Below, in pieces: positions 29,631 to 40,032 of a stretch of 64,000 nucleotides of DNA. A model generated the notes under the pieces. The model was not told where the DNA came from. It saw only the letters and a list, made by a program, of their open reading frames with translations, and ran no database searches. Position 1 is the stretch's first letter; every line of letters starts with the position of its first letter. This stretch comes from Microbulbifer sp. VAAF005 (GTDB lineage: Bacteria > Pseudomonadota > Gammaproteobacteria > Pseudomonadales > Cellvibrionaceae). The position numbers and the translations under genes are program-made. The stretch lies in assembly GCF_030012985.1 (NCBI RefSeq), contig NZ_CP120233.1, positions 4,583,001-4,647,000 of the forward strand. Direction: 5' to 3'.

Positions 29631-32600
29631 ATGACCCAACCCTTTGTCCACCTAAGAATTCACTCAGAATTTTCCCTGATCGATGGCCTGGTAAGAATCA
29701 AGCCGGCCATCGCCCGCGCCCAGGAGCTGGAAATGCCAGCCCTGGCGATTACCGACCAGTGCAACCTTTACGGGCAGATCAAATTCTACCGGGCCTGTTT
29801 GGGCTCCGGTATCAAGCCGATTACCGCAGCGGATTTTTGGCTCAGCGAAGGCGGCGAGGGCAAGCCAACGCTGATCACGCTCTATGCGATGAACGCCGAT
29901 GGTTACCGCAATATTACCGAGCTGATTTCCCGGGCCTGGATGGAAGGCCAGTACCACGGTAACGCCTATATCAAACGCGAATGGGTTAAAGAGTACAGCG
30001 AAGGGGTGCTGATGCTGTCTGGTGCCAAGTACGGCGATGTGGGCCGTGCCTTGGTAGCGGGGCGCCGCGCCCAGGCAGAGGAGCTGGCACGGGAGTGGGC
30101 AGAGTTATTTCCCGGCCGCTACTACCTGGAATTACAGCGCACTGGTCGCGCCGGCGATGAGGACTACCTGCACTCGGCGGTGAAGTTGGCCCAGAATCTG
30201 AACTTGCCCGTGGTAGCCACTAACGACGTGCGCTTTATGGGCGAGAGCGAGTTCGAGGCCCACGAGGTGCGCGTCTGTATCCATGAAGGCCGCGCTCTCG
30301 ATGACCCCCGCCGCGAACGCCGCTACTCCGCGCAGCAGTATTTCCGCACACCGGAAGAAATGTGGGAGCTGTTTGGCGATATCCCCGAAGCCCTGGAAAA
30401 CACCGTGGAGATCGCCAAGCGCTGCTCCGCACCGATCCAGCTGGGTAAGTACTTCCTGCCGGAATACCCGATTCCCGAGGGTATGACCGAAGACCAGTTC
30501 TTCGAAAAGGTCTCCTATGAAGGTATGGAGCGGCGTCTCGCCACCATCCTCGACAAATCCGCTGCGGACTATGCCGAGCGCCGCCAGGTCTACGAAGACC
30601 GCCTGCGCTTTGAACTGGATATCATTATCCAGATGGGATTCCCCGGTTACTTCCTGATCGTAATGGACTTTATCCAGTGGGCCAAAGACCACGATATCCC
30701 GGTGGGCCCGGGGCGGGGTTCCGGTGCCGGCTCCCTGGTGGCCTACTCGCTGGATATTACCGATCTGGACCCGCTGCAATACGATCTGCTGTTCGAACGA
30801 TTCCTGAACCCGGAGCGGGTGTCGATGCCCGACTTCGATATCGACTTCTGTATGGAGAAGCGCGACCGGGTAATTGGCTACGTTGCGGATAACTATGGCC
30901 GCCAAGCGGTGAGCCAGATTATTACCTTCGGAACCATGGCCGCGAAGGCGGTGGTGCGAGACGTGGCGCGGGTGCAGGGCAAGTCCTACGGCCTCGCCGA
31001 CAAGCTGTCCAAAATGATTCCCCCCGATGTGGGCATGACCCTGCAAAAGGCCTTCGACCAGGAAGAGATCCTGCGGGAATTCCTCGACCACGACGATGAG
31101 GGCCAGGAAATCTGGGAGATGGCCCTGCAACTCGAAGGGGTCTCCCGTAACGTGGGCAAGCACGCCGGTGGTGTGGTTATCGCCCCCACCAAGCTCACCG
31201 ACTTTGCGCCGCTCTACTGTGACGAGACCGGCGCGGGTCTGGTAACCCAGTTCGACAAAAACGATGTGGAAGATGCGGGCCTGGTGAAGTTTGACTTCCT
31301 CGGCCTGCGGACGCTGACCATCATCGATTGGGCCAAGCGCATGGTGGACGAGACCCGTGCGCGCGTGGGTGAGGAACCCCTGGATATTGCCGCGCTGCCG
31401 CTGGACGATGAAGAAACCTTCAAAATGCTCAAACGGGCAGAGACCACGGCGGTATTCCAGCTGGAATCCAGGGGTATGAAGGACCTGATCAAGCGCCTAC
31501 AGCCGGACAACCTGGAAGATATGATCGCCCTGGTGGCCCTGTTCCGTCCGGGTCCGCTGCAATCGGGCATGGTTGATGACTTTATTAACCGTAAGCACGG
31601 TCGCGCCCAGGTGGCCTATCCGGATGCCAAATACCAGCATGAAAAACTGCAACCGATCCTGGAGCCCACTTACGGGGTTATTGTTTACCAGGAACAGGTG
31701 ATGCAGATCGCCCAGGAGTTGGCGGGCTATACCCTCGGTGGCGCCGACCTGTTGCGACGGGCGATGGGTAAAAAGAAACCGGAGGAAATGGCCAAACAGA
31801 GGGCCACTTTTGAAAATGGGGCAAAAGAGCAAGGAATTGACCCCGAACTTGCGATTAAGATCTTCGACCTGGTAGAGAAGTTCGCAGGCTATGGTTTTAA
31901 CAAATCGCACTCTGCGGCTTACGCACTGGTGTCATACCAGACCGCTTGGCTGAAAGCGCACTATCCCGCCCAGTTTATGGCGGCGACCATGTCTTCGGAT
32001 ATGGATAAGACCGATAAGGTGGTGACCTTTATCGAAGAGTGCCGAGCCATGGAGCTGGTGCTGGTGCCGCCGGATGTGAATCTGGGCAGCTTCCAGTTCT
32101 CGGTGGATATCGACAATCGCATTATCTACGGTCTCGGTGCGATTAAGGGCCTGGGTGAAGGTCCGATTGAAAATATTATTGCGGCGCGGGAAGAGGGTGG
32201 TCCCTTTACCGATTTGTTCGATTTCTGCTCGCGGGTTGACCCGCGCAAGGTGAACAAGCGCGCGCTGGAGGCACTGGTGCGCTCTGGGGCACTGGACAGC
32301 ATAGGCCCGGATACCAATGGTGCCGACGGCTTGGATTATTCCCGCGCTGTGCTGTTTAACGCGCTGGATGAAGCGGTAAAAGCGGCGGAACAGCAAAAGG
32401 CCAATGCCAATGCGGGCATGATGGACCTGTTTGGCGAAGTGGTGCCCCAGGCATCGGAAGGCGATGTGTACGAGGATTTCCGCCGCACACGCTGCTGGAG
32501 TATCCGCGAGCGCCTGGAAGGCGAAAAGAATACCCTGGGTCTGTATCTAACCGGGCACCCGATTGACGAGTATGCCGGTGAGTTACAACACCTGGTGAAG

Positions 32601-33149
32601 GCGCGAATCGCCGATTTGAAACCCGGCCGGGAATCGCAAAAAGTTGCGGGCCTGGTTGTGGCGATGCGGGTAATGAAAACAAAACGCGGTGATTCCATGG
32701 CTATTGTTACCCTGGATGACCGCAGTGGCCGTATTGAAGCGGCCATGTTCAGCGAGGCCTTTGGCGAACATCGAGACAAGTTGGCCAAAGATGCTCTGCT
32801 GGTATTGGATGGACCGGTTGCCACTGACGATTACAGCGGCGGCCTGAAGATGACAGTAAACAGCGTTTCCACGCTCGATGAGTTGCGCCAGAGCCGGGTG
32901 ACCGGGGTGCGCTTGCGAGTGGATAGCGGCAGTGTGGCACCGGGGCTGGCCAAGCGGCTGGCCGCTTGCCTGCAACCCTATACCGGTGGTCAGTGCGGGG
33001 TCAGCCTTGAGGTTTCCCGCCACGATGCCCGGGGCTTGTACCGACTGCCGCCGCAGTGGAACGTAGAACCAAACGACCAGATGGTCCAGTCCCTCAGGGA
33101 ACTGTTGGGACGTGAGCAGGTGGCGCTTCAATACGCACAACGGCGTTAA
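29631..33149 (+). CDS. dnaE: DNA polymerase III alpha subunit
   Basis: 1172 residues, normal length for DnaE1. The PHP domain starts at FVHLRIHSEFSLIDG. The palm has GRGSGAGSLVAYSLDITDLD and the catalytic MPDFDIDFCMEKRD near residues 398-411, with the third Asp in the QFDKNDVEDAGLVKFD region. The helix-hairpin-helix and OB-fold regions follow (GLVVAMRVMKTKRGDSMAIV). It ends with a tau-binding C-terminus. It is the replicative polymerase. The start ATG lies after a weak ribosome site (GGGCCCGGAAC). It precedes accA on the same strand, the order usual in Pseudomonas relatives. Confidence 0.97.
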   Translation: MTQPFVHLRIHSEFSLIDGLVRIKPAIARAQELEMPALAITDQCNLYGQIKFYRACLGSGIKPITAADFWLSEGGEGKPTLITLYAMNADGYRNITELISRAWMEGQYHGNAYIKREWVKEYSEGVLMLSGAKYGDVGRALVAGRRAQAEELAREWAELFPGRYYLELQRTGRAGDEDYLHSAVKLAQNLNLPVVATNDVRFMGESEFEAHEVRVCIHEGRALDDPRRERRYSAQQYFRTPEEMWELFGDIPEALENTVEIAKRCSAPIQLGKYFLPEYPIPEGMTEDQFFEKVSYEGMERRLATILDKSAADYAERRQVYEDRLRFELDIIIQMGFPGYFLIVMDFIQWAKDHDIPVGPGRGSGAGSLVAYSLDITDLDPLQYDLLFERFLNPERVSMPDFDIDFCMEKRDRVIGYVADNYGRQAVSQIITFGTMAAKAVVRDVARVQGKSYGLADKLSKMIPPDVGMTLQKAFDQEEILREFLDHDDEGQEIWEMALQLEGVSRNVGKHAGGVVIAPTKLTDFAPLYCDETGAGLVTQFDKNDVEDAGLVKFDFLGLRTLTIIDWAKRMVDETRARVGEEPLDIAALPLDDEETFKMLKRAETTAVFQLESRGMKDLIKRLQPDNLEDMIALVALFRPGPLQSGMVDDFINRKHGRAQVAYPDAKYQHEKLQPILEPTYGVIVYQEQVMQIAQELAGYTLGGADLLRRAMGKKKPEEMAKQRATFENGAKEQGIDPELAIKIFDLVEKFAGYGFNKSHSAAYALVSYQTAWLKAHYPAQFMAATMSSDMDKTDKVVTFIEECRAMELVLVPPDVNLGSFQFSVDIDNRIIYGLGAIKGLGEGPIENIIAAREEGGPFTDLFDFCSRVDPRKVNKRALEALVRSGALDSIGPDTNGADGLDYSRAVLFNALDEAVKAAEQQKANANAGMMDLFGEVVPQASEGDVYEDFRRTRCWSIRERLEGEKNTLGLYLTGHPIDEYAGELQHLVKARIADLKPGRESQKVAGLVVAMRVMKTKRGDSMAIVTLDDRSGRIEAAMFSEAFGEHRDKLAKDALLVLDGPVATDDYSGGLKMTVNSVSTLDELRQSRVTGVRLRVDSGSVAPGLAKRLAACLQPYTGGQCGVSLEVSRHDARGLYRLPPQWNVEPNDQMVQSLRELLGREQVALQYAQRR

Positions 33150-33242
33150 AATCTACCGGGCTCGACTGGCTGGTTCTGTACAGTTAAGCTATGCCGCTGT
33201 GATAGCCCGGTGGTAACAAAAAGAGTTAAAGGCGCAGATTTC

Positions 33243-34199
33243 ATGAATTTTAATTTTCTCGAGTTTGAGCAGCCAATTGCAGAGCTGGAAGGCAAGATAA
33301 AAGAGCTGCAGCTTGTGGGTGATGACAACGAGCTGAATATCGCCGATGAAGTTACCCGGTTGCGGGAGAAGAGTAGAACTTTGACCGAGTCCATCTACTC
33401 CGACCTGAGCCCATGGCAGGTCGTACAGGTAGCCCGCCATCCGCAACGTCCCTATTCAAAAGACTATATCGAGCGTTTGTTTACCGATTGGGATGAGCTG
33501 CACGGCGACCGCCACTTTGGTGATGACAAGGCGATTATCGCCGGTATCGCGCGCTTAAATGGCAAGCCGGTAGCGGTGATTGGTGAAGAGAAAGGCCGCT
33601 CTGTAAACGAGAAGGTTGCGCGCAACTTTGGTATGCCGAAGCCGGAGGGTTACCGCAAAGCCCTGCGTGTTATGGAAATGGCCGAGCGCTTTAAAATGCC
33701 GGTGCTGACCCTGATCGACACCCCGGGAGCCTATCCGGGTATCGACAGTGAAGAGCGCGGTATCAGTGAAGCCATCGCCCAGAACCTGGCAGTGATGTCC
33801 CGCCTGCGCACGCCGATTATTTGTACCGTGATTGGTGAAGGTTCCTCCGGTGGTGCACTGGCGATCGGTGTGGGTGACCAGCTGAACATGCTGCAGTACT
33901 CCACCTACTTTGTGATTTCCCCTGAGGGTTGCGCCAACATTATCTGGAAAACTGTTGAGAAAGCGCCTTTGGCCGCTGAGGCGATGGGGGTGACCTCCAG
34001 CGTGTTGGAAGAGTTGGGTATTGTGGATGAAACCATCCCCGAACCTCTCGGTGGCGCTCACCGCGATCCAGATGCAATGGCCAATAACCTCAAAGACCGT
34101 CTCAGCGAGCAGCTGGACCAGCTGAGCAGCATCCCCATTGATGAGCTGCTGGAGAAGCGCTATCAGCGCCTGATGAGCTACGGCAATATCGTTTCCTAA
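33243..34199 (+). CDS. accA: Acetyl-CoA carboxylase carboxyltransferase subunit alpha
   Basis: 318 residues from [20 protein letters not shown], matching the usual family length. An in-frame start 33 bases upstream is unlikely. Crotonase-like carboxyltransferase motifs are [37 protein letters not shown], and [15 protein letters not shown]. With AccD it transfers CO2 from carboxybiotin to acetyl-CoA, the first step of fatty-acid synthesis. In relatives it is followed by tilS. Here 16 kb of sugar-use genes intervene. Confidence 0.97.
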   Translation: MNFNFLEFEQPIAELEGKIKELQLVGDDNELNIADEVTRLREKSRTLTESIYSDLSPWQVVQVARHPQRPYSKDYIERLFTDWDELHGDRHFGDDKAIIAGIARLNGKPVAVIGEEKGRSVNEKVARNFGMPKPEGYRKALRVMEMAERFKMPVLTLIDTPGAYPGIDSEERGISEAIAQNLAVMSRLRTPIICTVIGEGSSGGALAIGVGDQLNMLQYSTYFVISPEGCANIIWKTVEKAPLAAEAMGVTSSVLEELGIVDETIPEPLGGAHRDPDAMANNLKDRLSEQLDQLSSIPIDELLEKRYQRLMSYGNIVS

Positions 34200-34214
34200 G
34201 CTGCTTTTTTGCTT

Positions 34215-34239
34215 TAGGGAGTTGTTCGGAGGCTCCCTA
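34215..34239. repeat. TA-flanked end remnant of the 265-bp element, possible terminator
   Basis: GAGTTGTTCGGAGGCTCCC matches the element end GAGTTATTCAGAGGCTCCC at 17 of 19 positions and is bounded by TA on both sides. GGGAG/CTCCC can also form a stem just after accA, so it may act as its terminator. Confidence 0.5.
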
Positions 34240-34753
34240 GATCCTTTCCTGCCGCGCCAAGTGTATAAAAGTATTGCCCTTGTGTGCGGTTGGTGTTTCC
34301 TTCCTGGTCCCTTCTTTCCCTGCTCATAGATACTTGCGCTTGTGTGTCATTTTCCGCGCGATTGAGTTTTCATTTCGCTGTCCCTCTGCCTGAAAAAAAA
34401 CCACTATTTACAGAGCTGCCTTGTGGTCAGTCTCCTCTATGTGGCTAGGTTATTGGACTCCCGGGAAGTCTTAGAAGGAAATAAAGTACTCAAACAGGTT
34501 GATCTACTCTTTCGATGGAGGCCGTTGAGAAAGCGGTTCAGCTGGCCCGATAGCAGACAGTCTGAAGCTTGGCGGCCGCTGTATGTCCACGCTGCCCCCA
34601 TTTTGAACCCCCTTATCGAAAAGGCCTCTGAGACGGCGCTGCCTCCATGATAGAAAGTACCAACAATAAAGATTGGTGCAAAAGGCACAGGTTTGCCCGG
34701 CTGAAAATATCGACCGGTGAAGCCTGTGAGCTGAAGTCTCAGGATTAATAATT
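34240..34753. other. Intergenic region before the first sugar permease
   Basis: No gene supported; short frames are not conserved-looking. It must contain the permease promoter, but I cannot assign boxes. AGGATTAATAATT just before 34754 supplies a weak ribosome site. Confidence 0.45.
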
Positions 34754-36016
34754 ATGGCAATAATGCAGAGTAATACAGCAACGGATGCTGCGCAGATACC
34801 GACGGGTGACCAGTCGGGGCACAGGTTTGCCCTGGTGGCGCTGACCTCACTATTTTTTATGTGGGGATTTATCACCTGCCTGAATGATATTTTGATTCCC
34901 TACTTGAAAGGGATTTTCGAGCTGAACTATGCCCAGGCAATGCTGGTGCAGTTCTGCTTTTTTGGTGCTTATTTCCTGGTTTCCCTGCCTGCCGGTGCCC
35001 TGGTCAGTAAAATTGGTTATCAGAAAGGGATTGTGACTGGCTTAAGTATTTCGGTGGTTGGCTGTTTGCTGTTTATCCCCGCTGAAAGAATGGAAGTTTA
35101 TGCACTGTTCCTCGGTGCTCTGTTTATTCTGGCTTCCGGTATTACTATTTTACAGGTTTCCGCCAACCCTTATGTGACAGCACTGGGCGATGAGCGCACG
35201 GCGCCCAGCCGCCTGACCCTGACCCAAGGTTTTAACTCCCTGGGTACCACTATCGCCCCTCAATTTGGTGCATTGCTGATTTTACCCGCTGCCGGCGTTG
35301 CAGCGGGTGCTGCCAGCGCTGCGGTTATTGAAGTTCCCTACCTGATCCTGGCGTCCGCGCTGGCGATCCTGGCTATCGTCTTCGCATTTTTGAATTTGCC
35401 AAAAATTGTCAGCAGCGCAACCTCCGCTGCAGCTTCCAATGCCGAAGCCGCTTCCGCCTGGAGCTACCGCCACTTGGTATTGGGTGCGATCGCTATTTTT
35501 GTCTACGTGGGTGCTGAAGTCTCTATCGGCAGCTTCCTGGTGAACTTTATCGCTGAGGATTCCATCGCCGGCTTGGAAGAGTCTGAAGCTGCCTTCTATA
35601 TCTCCCTGTATTGGGGTGGCGCTATGGTCGGTCGCTTTGCCGGCGCTTTAATTATGCGCTTTATCTCTGCTGGCAAAGTGCTCGCAATCTGCTCTATCGG
35701 CTCCTGTGTACTGTTGTTGATTACTGTTACGGGTAGCGGCTATCTGGCGATGTGGGCGGTACTGGCTGTGGGTCTGTGCAACTCTATTATGTTCCCGACT
35801 ATCTTTAGTTTGGCTCTGGCCAAGCTGGGCCCATCGACCAGTCAGGGCTCCGGAATCTTATGCCTGGCCATTGTAGGCGGTGCCATTGTGCCGTTGTTGC
35901 AGGGGCTTCTGGCTGACCAGATTGGTATCCAATTGGCGTTCGTTCTGCCGATCTTCTGTTACCTCTATATTCTCTACTACGGTCTCTCTGGACACCGTAC
36001 AGATAAACGCGCTTAA
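34754..36016 (+). CDS. FucP-type sugar:H+ symporter (MFS)
   Basis: 420 residues with 12 hydrophobic helices. Family signatures are [20 protein letters not shown] in helix 1, [20 protein letters not shown] with [15 protein letters not shown] in the middle, and [20 protein letters not shown] near helix 10. This is the FucP/GluP (fucose, glucose/galactose) branch of the major facilitator family, an inner-membrane proton-coupled sugar importer. The exact sugar cannot be read from the sequence. It is closely similar to the second permease at 38701, suggesting gene duplication with divided substrate or regulation. The LytS/LytTR pair lies between them. Confidence 0.9.
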   Translation: MAIMQSNTATDAAQIPTGDQSGHRFALVALTSLFFMWGFITCLNDILIPYLKGIFELNYAQAMLVQFCFFGAYFLVSLPAGALVSKIGYQKGIVTGLSISVVGCLLFIPAERMEVYALFLGALFILASGITILQVSANPYVTALGDERTAPSRLTLTQGFNSLGTTIAPQFGALLILPAAGVAAGAASAAVIEVPYLILASALAILAIVFAFLNLPKIVSSATSAAASNAEAASAWSYRHLVLGAIAIFVYVGAEVSIGSFLVNFIAEDSIAGLEESEAAFYISLYWGGAMVGRFAGALIMRFISAGKVLAICSIGSCVLLLITVTGSGYLAMWAVLAVGLCNSIMFPTIFSLALAKLGPSTSQGSGILCLAIVGGAIVPLLQGLLADQIGIQLAFVLPIFCYLYILYYGLSGHRTDKRA

Positions 36017-36045
36017 GTTTCTTTTCTTCTCTTCTGAGCTCGTTT

Positions 36046-36071
36046 GCCGGCATTTTTATGCCGGCTTTTTT
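36046..36071 (+). terminator. Rho-independent terminator
   Basis: GCCGGCAT, loop TTTT, ATGCCGGC, then six T. A strong stem 30 bp after the permease stop. It probably also limits the convergent regulator transcript. Confidence 0.9.
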
Positions 36072-36163
36072 GTGTCCGGAATAAATGGTCAATTTGAAAT
36101 GTTTTGAATGGTGGGGGAAGAGGGGGTACCGGCGATCCCTGCCAGTTTTAGAGAGGTTGGGGG

Positions 36164-37006
36164 TTAGGAAGCTTGGGGGGCAGTTAGATCAGACTGTTTG
36201 TTGGAATCGAGAAACTCTTTAATCGGTAAGCGATAGTTGCGGCTTACTTTCAGCTTTGCACCGCTGCTCAGGGTGAGAAAGTACTCGCCCTTGGTCAAAA
36301 CCTTGATATGTACAATAAAGTTCAGGTTAACCAGTGTGGATCTGTGGATGCGTTTAAAAGTGTCCGGGCAGAGTTGTTTTTGCAGGTCTTTAATAGTGCT
36401 GCGCATTACATGGGTTTCCCCTTTGGCATGCACACACATATAGTCACCCGCCGCATCGATCCACTCGATATCCGGTTGGTTAACCATTGTGATACTGCCT
36501 CGGTCTTTAATGGCGAGACGCTGGGTTGCTGCTGCAGCGGTACTCTCTCCACTTGAGGCTTTGCTGGCACTGCTTTCAAAAGATCGCATCAGGCGATTTT
36601 TCTCTTCCTGATGACCATCCTCTCCTTTGGATAACATCTGTGCCTGGCGCTGTCGGGCGCGGTCGAGGGCGGTTTCCAGTCGGCGCGGGTCCAGTGGCTT
36701 GAGCACATAGTCAACCGCGTGGACTTCAAAAGCCTTAAGGGCGTATTGGTCGTAGGCTGTGGCAAAGATTACTAAGGGCATGGTGTCAGCCTGCAGGTTG
36801 CGCACCACATCAAAACCGTTCATTCCGGGCATCTGCACATCGAGAATGAGTAGGTCCGGGTTGTGCTCTGAAACTGCTTGGACAGCTTCCCGGCCATTGC
36901 GACAACAGGCGAGAATATCCAGGTCCTTGCGTTCTTCGAGCATACTTTTAAGTAGCCGTAAAGCCAGGGGCTCGTCGTCCACCAGTACGACGCTGAGCTT
37001 GCTCAT
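36164..37006 (-). CDS. LytTR-type response regulator
   Basis: 280 residues. Receiver domain 1-120: VVLVDDEPLA, phospho-acceptor Asp in LLILDVQMPGMNGFD, Thr in FATAYDQYA, Lys in YVLKPLDPRR. A variable linker (120-165, rich in Ser/Ala) follows, and then a LytTR DNA-binding domain (165-270: IEWIDAAGDYMCVHAKGE, FKRIHRSTLVNLNFI, LSSGAKLKVSRNYR). Phosphorylated by the adjacent LytS-type kinase, whose gene overlaps it by four bases. Likely targets are the flanking sugar permease genes; this is inferred from position. AlgR/LytR-type regulators bind direct repeats, not identified here. Confidence 0.92.
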   Translation of the reverse strand: MSKLSVVLVDDEPLALRLLKSMLEERKDLDILACCRNGREAVQAVSEHNPDLLILDVQMPGMNGFDVVRNLQADTMPLVIFATAYDQYALKAFEVHAVDYVLKPLDPRRLETALDRARQRQAQMLSKGEDGHQEEKNRLMRSFESSASKASSGESTAAAATQRLAIKDRGSITMVNQPDIEWIDAAGDYMCVHAKGETHVMRSTIKDLQKQLCPDTFKRIHRSTLVNLNFIVHIKVLTKGEYFLTLSSGAKLKVSRNYRLPIKEFLDSNKQSDLTAPQAS

Positions 37007-38436
37007 TGAACTTCTCCCTGTGTCAGGTGGGTTGATGGGTTGGAAATTTCCAGTGGAATATTGATGAGTACTTGCATACCGCCATCAGAGTTTTTGTTTT
37101 GTTCTATTTTGAAATCTTGTGGGTAGAGCGTCGACAGGCGTTCGCGTACGTTTTTGAGGCCCACTCCCGTTGAGGAGGACTCCGGGTCACATTCGCTGGC
37201 AAAGTGATCTGGGCAGCCGGTGTCATAGACTTCCAGTACCAGGCGATCATCGGTGTTGTGAGCGTGGATGCCGATAGTGCCCCCCATTTCGTTGGGGGCT
37301 ATGGCATATTTCACCGAGTTTTCTACCAGTGGTTGCAGCAACATGCTGGGCACTTGTGCGCGGCGTACGGTTTCATCGATCGACAGGTCTACGGACAACC
37401 TGTCGGCAAAGCGGGTTTTTTCAATCTCCAAATAAAGCAATACCGCCTCGATCTCTCGTTCAAGCTCAACTTTCTGCATGGGGTCTTCTTTTAGGGAGAG
37501 CCTTAAAAAATCACTGAGACGCACAACCATTTCCCTCGCTTCATCAGCTTGCTGGAATCGAATTAGGGCGTTAATGGAATTGAGCGTATTGAAGAGAAAG
37601 TGGGGGTTGAGCTGGTAGCGCAACATTTTTAGTTGCGCTTCATTGGCGATGGCCTCTGCTTGGAGTCTGCGGAGTTGCTCCCGTTCATGTACTGCTGCGA
37701 CCTCCAGCATTTTTTTGTGCTCTTCATTGAGTAGGAAGTGATATTTTACCCCGCAGTAGAGGGCGCTCCAGAATAAAAATACAAATAAAGAAGCGTAATA
37801 CCAGCCGCCGAACTCAGACCAGATAGAGTGTTCACCACTGAGGCGTATATAGGCCTCCATACGAACCAGGGTCCATATTCCGGAAATAACAGCGACAGCC
37901 AGAAGGTAGATCACGGTGCGGAAAGCGAGTTCTGATTCCCAGGCGACATCAAAAATCGGTTTTAGAAACAGGGATAATAAAAATGCAATAGCGCACTGGA
38001 ATACTGTATTGACTGGCTCGAAGTGTGGCCACTCAGTAGGGGAGTGCCACAGGGTCAGTGAAAGAAAAGTGACCAGTAGTATGCCAACCCAGCTGACCAG
38101 CTGCAGTTTCCAAAACCAGCGGGTCGACTGAATATCAGTGTTTGGTCTCGTATCTAGACGGGTCGAGTACTGCATGATGTCCCGCGTATTTAGTATTGTG
38201 AAAAGGACGGGATAGACGCTCATCGTCGCGTTCATTATTATCTGCCGAATATTACCCTGCAGAAACGTGACCCGCCAGAGGTGATAGCGCCACACTTCCG
38301 GCTCACCCTTGAGAAAGTCCTTTTTATCTGATTTCGGGGTGAATAGTCGAGTAATTTTCGGCAATCTCGATTCAGAAGACAACACTCCTCTCTTTTTTAA
38401 AAGTGATTTAATCGGCCCGGACTCCTCCAGTTCCAA
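37003..38436 (-). CDS. LytS-type membrane sensor histidine kinase
   Basis: 477 codons. The first 60-80 residues are hydrophilic and doubtful. Better starts are MNATMSVYP or MQYSTRLDTRPN, about 75-90 residues in. Four hydrophobic helices follow (LVSWVGILLVTFLSLTLW, VFQCAIAFLLSLFL, TVIYLLAVAVISGIWTL, YASLFVFLFWSALYCG). A coiled coil leads to the His_kinase domain with LRYQLNPHFLFNTLNSINAL (phospho-His in NPHFLFN), LLQPLVENSVKYAI (N box) and STGVGLKNVRERL (G box). It autophosphorylates and signals to the downstream LytTR regulator. No extracytoplasmic sensor domain is visible, so the signal may come through the helices or a partner permease. Confidence 0.88.
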   Translation of the reverse strand: MELEESGPIKSLLKKRGVLSSESRLPKITRLFTPKSDKKDFLKGEPEVWRYHLWRVTFLQGNIRQIIMNATMSVYPVLFTILNTRDIMQYSTRLDTRPNTDIQSTRWFWKLQLVSWVGILLVTFLSLTLWHSPTEWPHFEPVNTVFQCAIAFLLSLFLKPIFDVAWESELAFRTVIYLLAVAVISGIWTLVRMEAYIRLSGEHSIWSEFGGWYYASLFVFLFWSALYCGVKYHFLLNEEHKKMLEVAAVHEREQLRRLQAEAIANEAQLKMLRYQLNPHFLFNTLNSINALIRFQQADEAREMVVRLSDFLRLSLKEDPMQKVELEREIEAVLLYLEIEKTRFADRLSVDLSIDETVRRAQVPSMLLQPLVENSVKYAIAPNEMGGTIGIHAHNTDDRLVLEVYDTGCPDHFASECDPESSSTGVGLKNVRERLSTLYPQDFKIEQNKNSDGGMQVLINIPLEISNPSTHLTQGEVQ

Positions 38437-38700
38437 CGATCAGTGGTACACCGGTTTATTCAGCTGGCTACTAATAGATTGTCTACCTGGTCAAAAATGG
38501 TAATTTGAAATTTGGTTGAGTGGATAGGTAGTTGTCGTTAAGTGTGGTAAAAATGTACAGGGCCTTTTACGGCTTGAATGAATCCACAGTCGCAGGAGCG
38601 ATACTGACTTCTGCCAATAAATATGTGGTGGCGGAAAAAGTTCCGGGTGAATGGACCAGCCGCTGGTAAGAAATAGTTTAGATTTGGGGATCGGTTTCCG

Positions 38701-40032
38701 ATGAGCCAGATGTTGCCCGAACCGGGGTTCTCCTCGAGCGAGATGGCTAAATATGATACTGATACCCGTGCCGAAGTAGCGGCCGGCGTCGCCCCGCGCT
38801 ATATCAATTTAATTGCACTTACGTCCCTATTTCTGATTTGGGGATTTATTACCGGCCTGAACGATGTGCTGGTTCCGCACTTAAAAAATGTTTTTGAGCT
38901 GAGTTACACCAAAGCTGTCTTGGTGCAGTTTTACTTTTTTGCTGCTTACTTCCTGGTATCTGTGCCGGCAGGTATGCTGTTGAGGCGGGTTGGCTATCAG
39001 CTTGGGCTGGTGCTCGGGCTTTTGGTGGCCTGTGCAGGTTGCCTGGTCTTTATTCCCGCTGCCCGCCTGCAAATCTACGAAGTCTTCTTGCTGGGGCTGT
39101 TTGTCCTTGCCTCTGGTATTACTCTGCTGCAGGTTTCCGCAAATCCCTATGTTATTGCGCTGGGAAGTGCTCGCACGGCGCCCAGTCGATTGAATTTAAC
39201 CCAGGCTTTTAACTCCCTGGGAACTACCTTGGCACCGGTGATTGGTGGCGCAGTTTTCTTTGCGGGACTCACTATTACCGCCGACCCGGATACAGCGGCA
39301 AGCATTATTGAGTTCAGGGCCCGGGAAGCGGCTTTAGTTGAGACCCCGTATTTCTGGTTAGCAGTGCTTCTACTGGTGATGGTCGCTTTCTTCTCCTGGA
39401 TCAGGTTGCCGGCTATTCCCGAGCACCAACAGGGTGGTGGAGCGGATGGTCACGATGTGTTTTCTCTGTGGCGCTTCCCCCGCTTAACCCTGGGGGCTGT
39501 AGGTATTTTTGCCTATGTGGGTGCAGAGGTGGCTATTGGCAGTTTCCTGGTGAGTTTCTTTGGTGAACCATCAGTGGCAAAGATGGCTCCTTTTGAAGCG
39601 TCAAAGTATGTCTCTTATTACTGGGGCGGAGCGATGATCGGGCGCTTTGCCGGGGCTTTTTTGTTGCGCTTTGTTTCTGCGGGTAAAACACTGGCGGTTT
39701 GTGGCCTGGGTTCGGTGGTGCTTATTGCAATCGCGATGATGACGTCAGGCCCGATCGCGGTCTGGTCCATAGTTGCAGTGGGCCTGTGCAACTCGATTAT
39801 GTTCCCGACTATATTCAGCCTGGCCTTGCGTGGGCTAGGCAAGCATACCAGTCAGGGTAGTGGTGTCCTGTGTATGGCAATTGTCGGCGGTGCAATTATT
39901 CCTCTATTCCAGGGGATGCTGGCTGATAGTGCCGGTATCCAGTATTCATTTTTGGTACCTCTGGTGTGTTACTGCTACATCGTTTATTACGGCGCTTTTT
40001 CACGAACCCTGCGCGGTAGCGCGGTGGAGTAG
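38701..40032 (+). CDS. FucP-type sugar:H+ symporter (MFS), second copy
   Basis: 443 residues, 12 helices. Same signatures as the first copy: [77 protein letters not shown]. The N-terminus is about 20 residues longer; an internal ATG at codon 15 is an alternative start. An expanded loop after helix 6 (TADPDTAASIIEFRAREAAL) distinguishes it. It is transcribed divergently from the kinase gene across a 264-bp gap and probably regulated by that pair. It likely imports the sugar released by the GH3 enzyme encoded next. Confidence 0.9.
   Translation: MSQMLPEPGFSSSEMAKYDTDTRAEVAAGVAPRYINLIALTSLFLIWGFITGLNDVLVPHLKNVFELSYTKAVLVQFYFFAAYFLVSVPAGMLLRRVGYQLGLVLGLLVACAGCLVFIPAARLQIYEVFLLGLFVLASGITLLQVSANPYVIALGSARTAPSRLNLTQAFNSLGTTLAPVIGGAVFFAGLTITADPDTAASIIEFRAREAALVETPYFWLAVLLLVMVAFFSWIRLPAIPEHQQGGGADGHDVFSLWRFPRLTLGAVGIFAYVGAEVAIGSFLVSFFGEPSVAKMAPFEASKYVSYYWGGAMIGRFAGAFLLRFVSAGKTLAVCGLGSVVLIAIAMMTSGPIAVWSIVAVGLCNSIMFPTIFSLALRGLGKHTSQGSGVLCMAIVGGAIIPLFQGMLADSAGIQYSFLVPLVCYCYIVYYGAFSRTLRGSAVE

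Noticed and set aside
30132-31163. 343-codon minus-strand frame inside dnaE
   Set aside because: Antisense of a GC-rich conserved gene; His/Val/Gly-rich and repetitive, no start signal.
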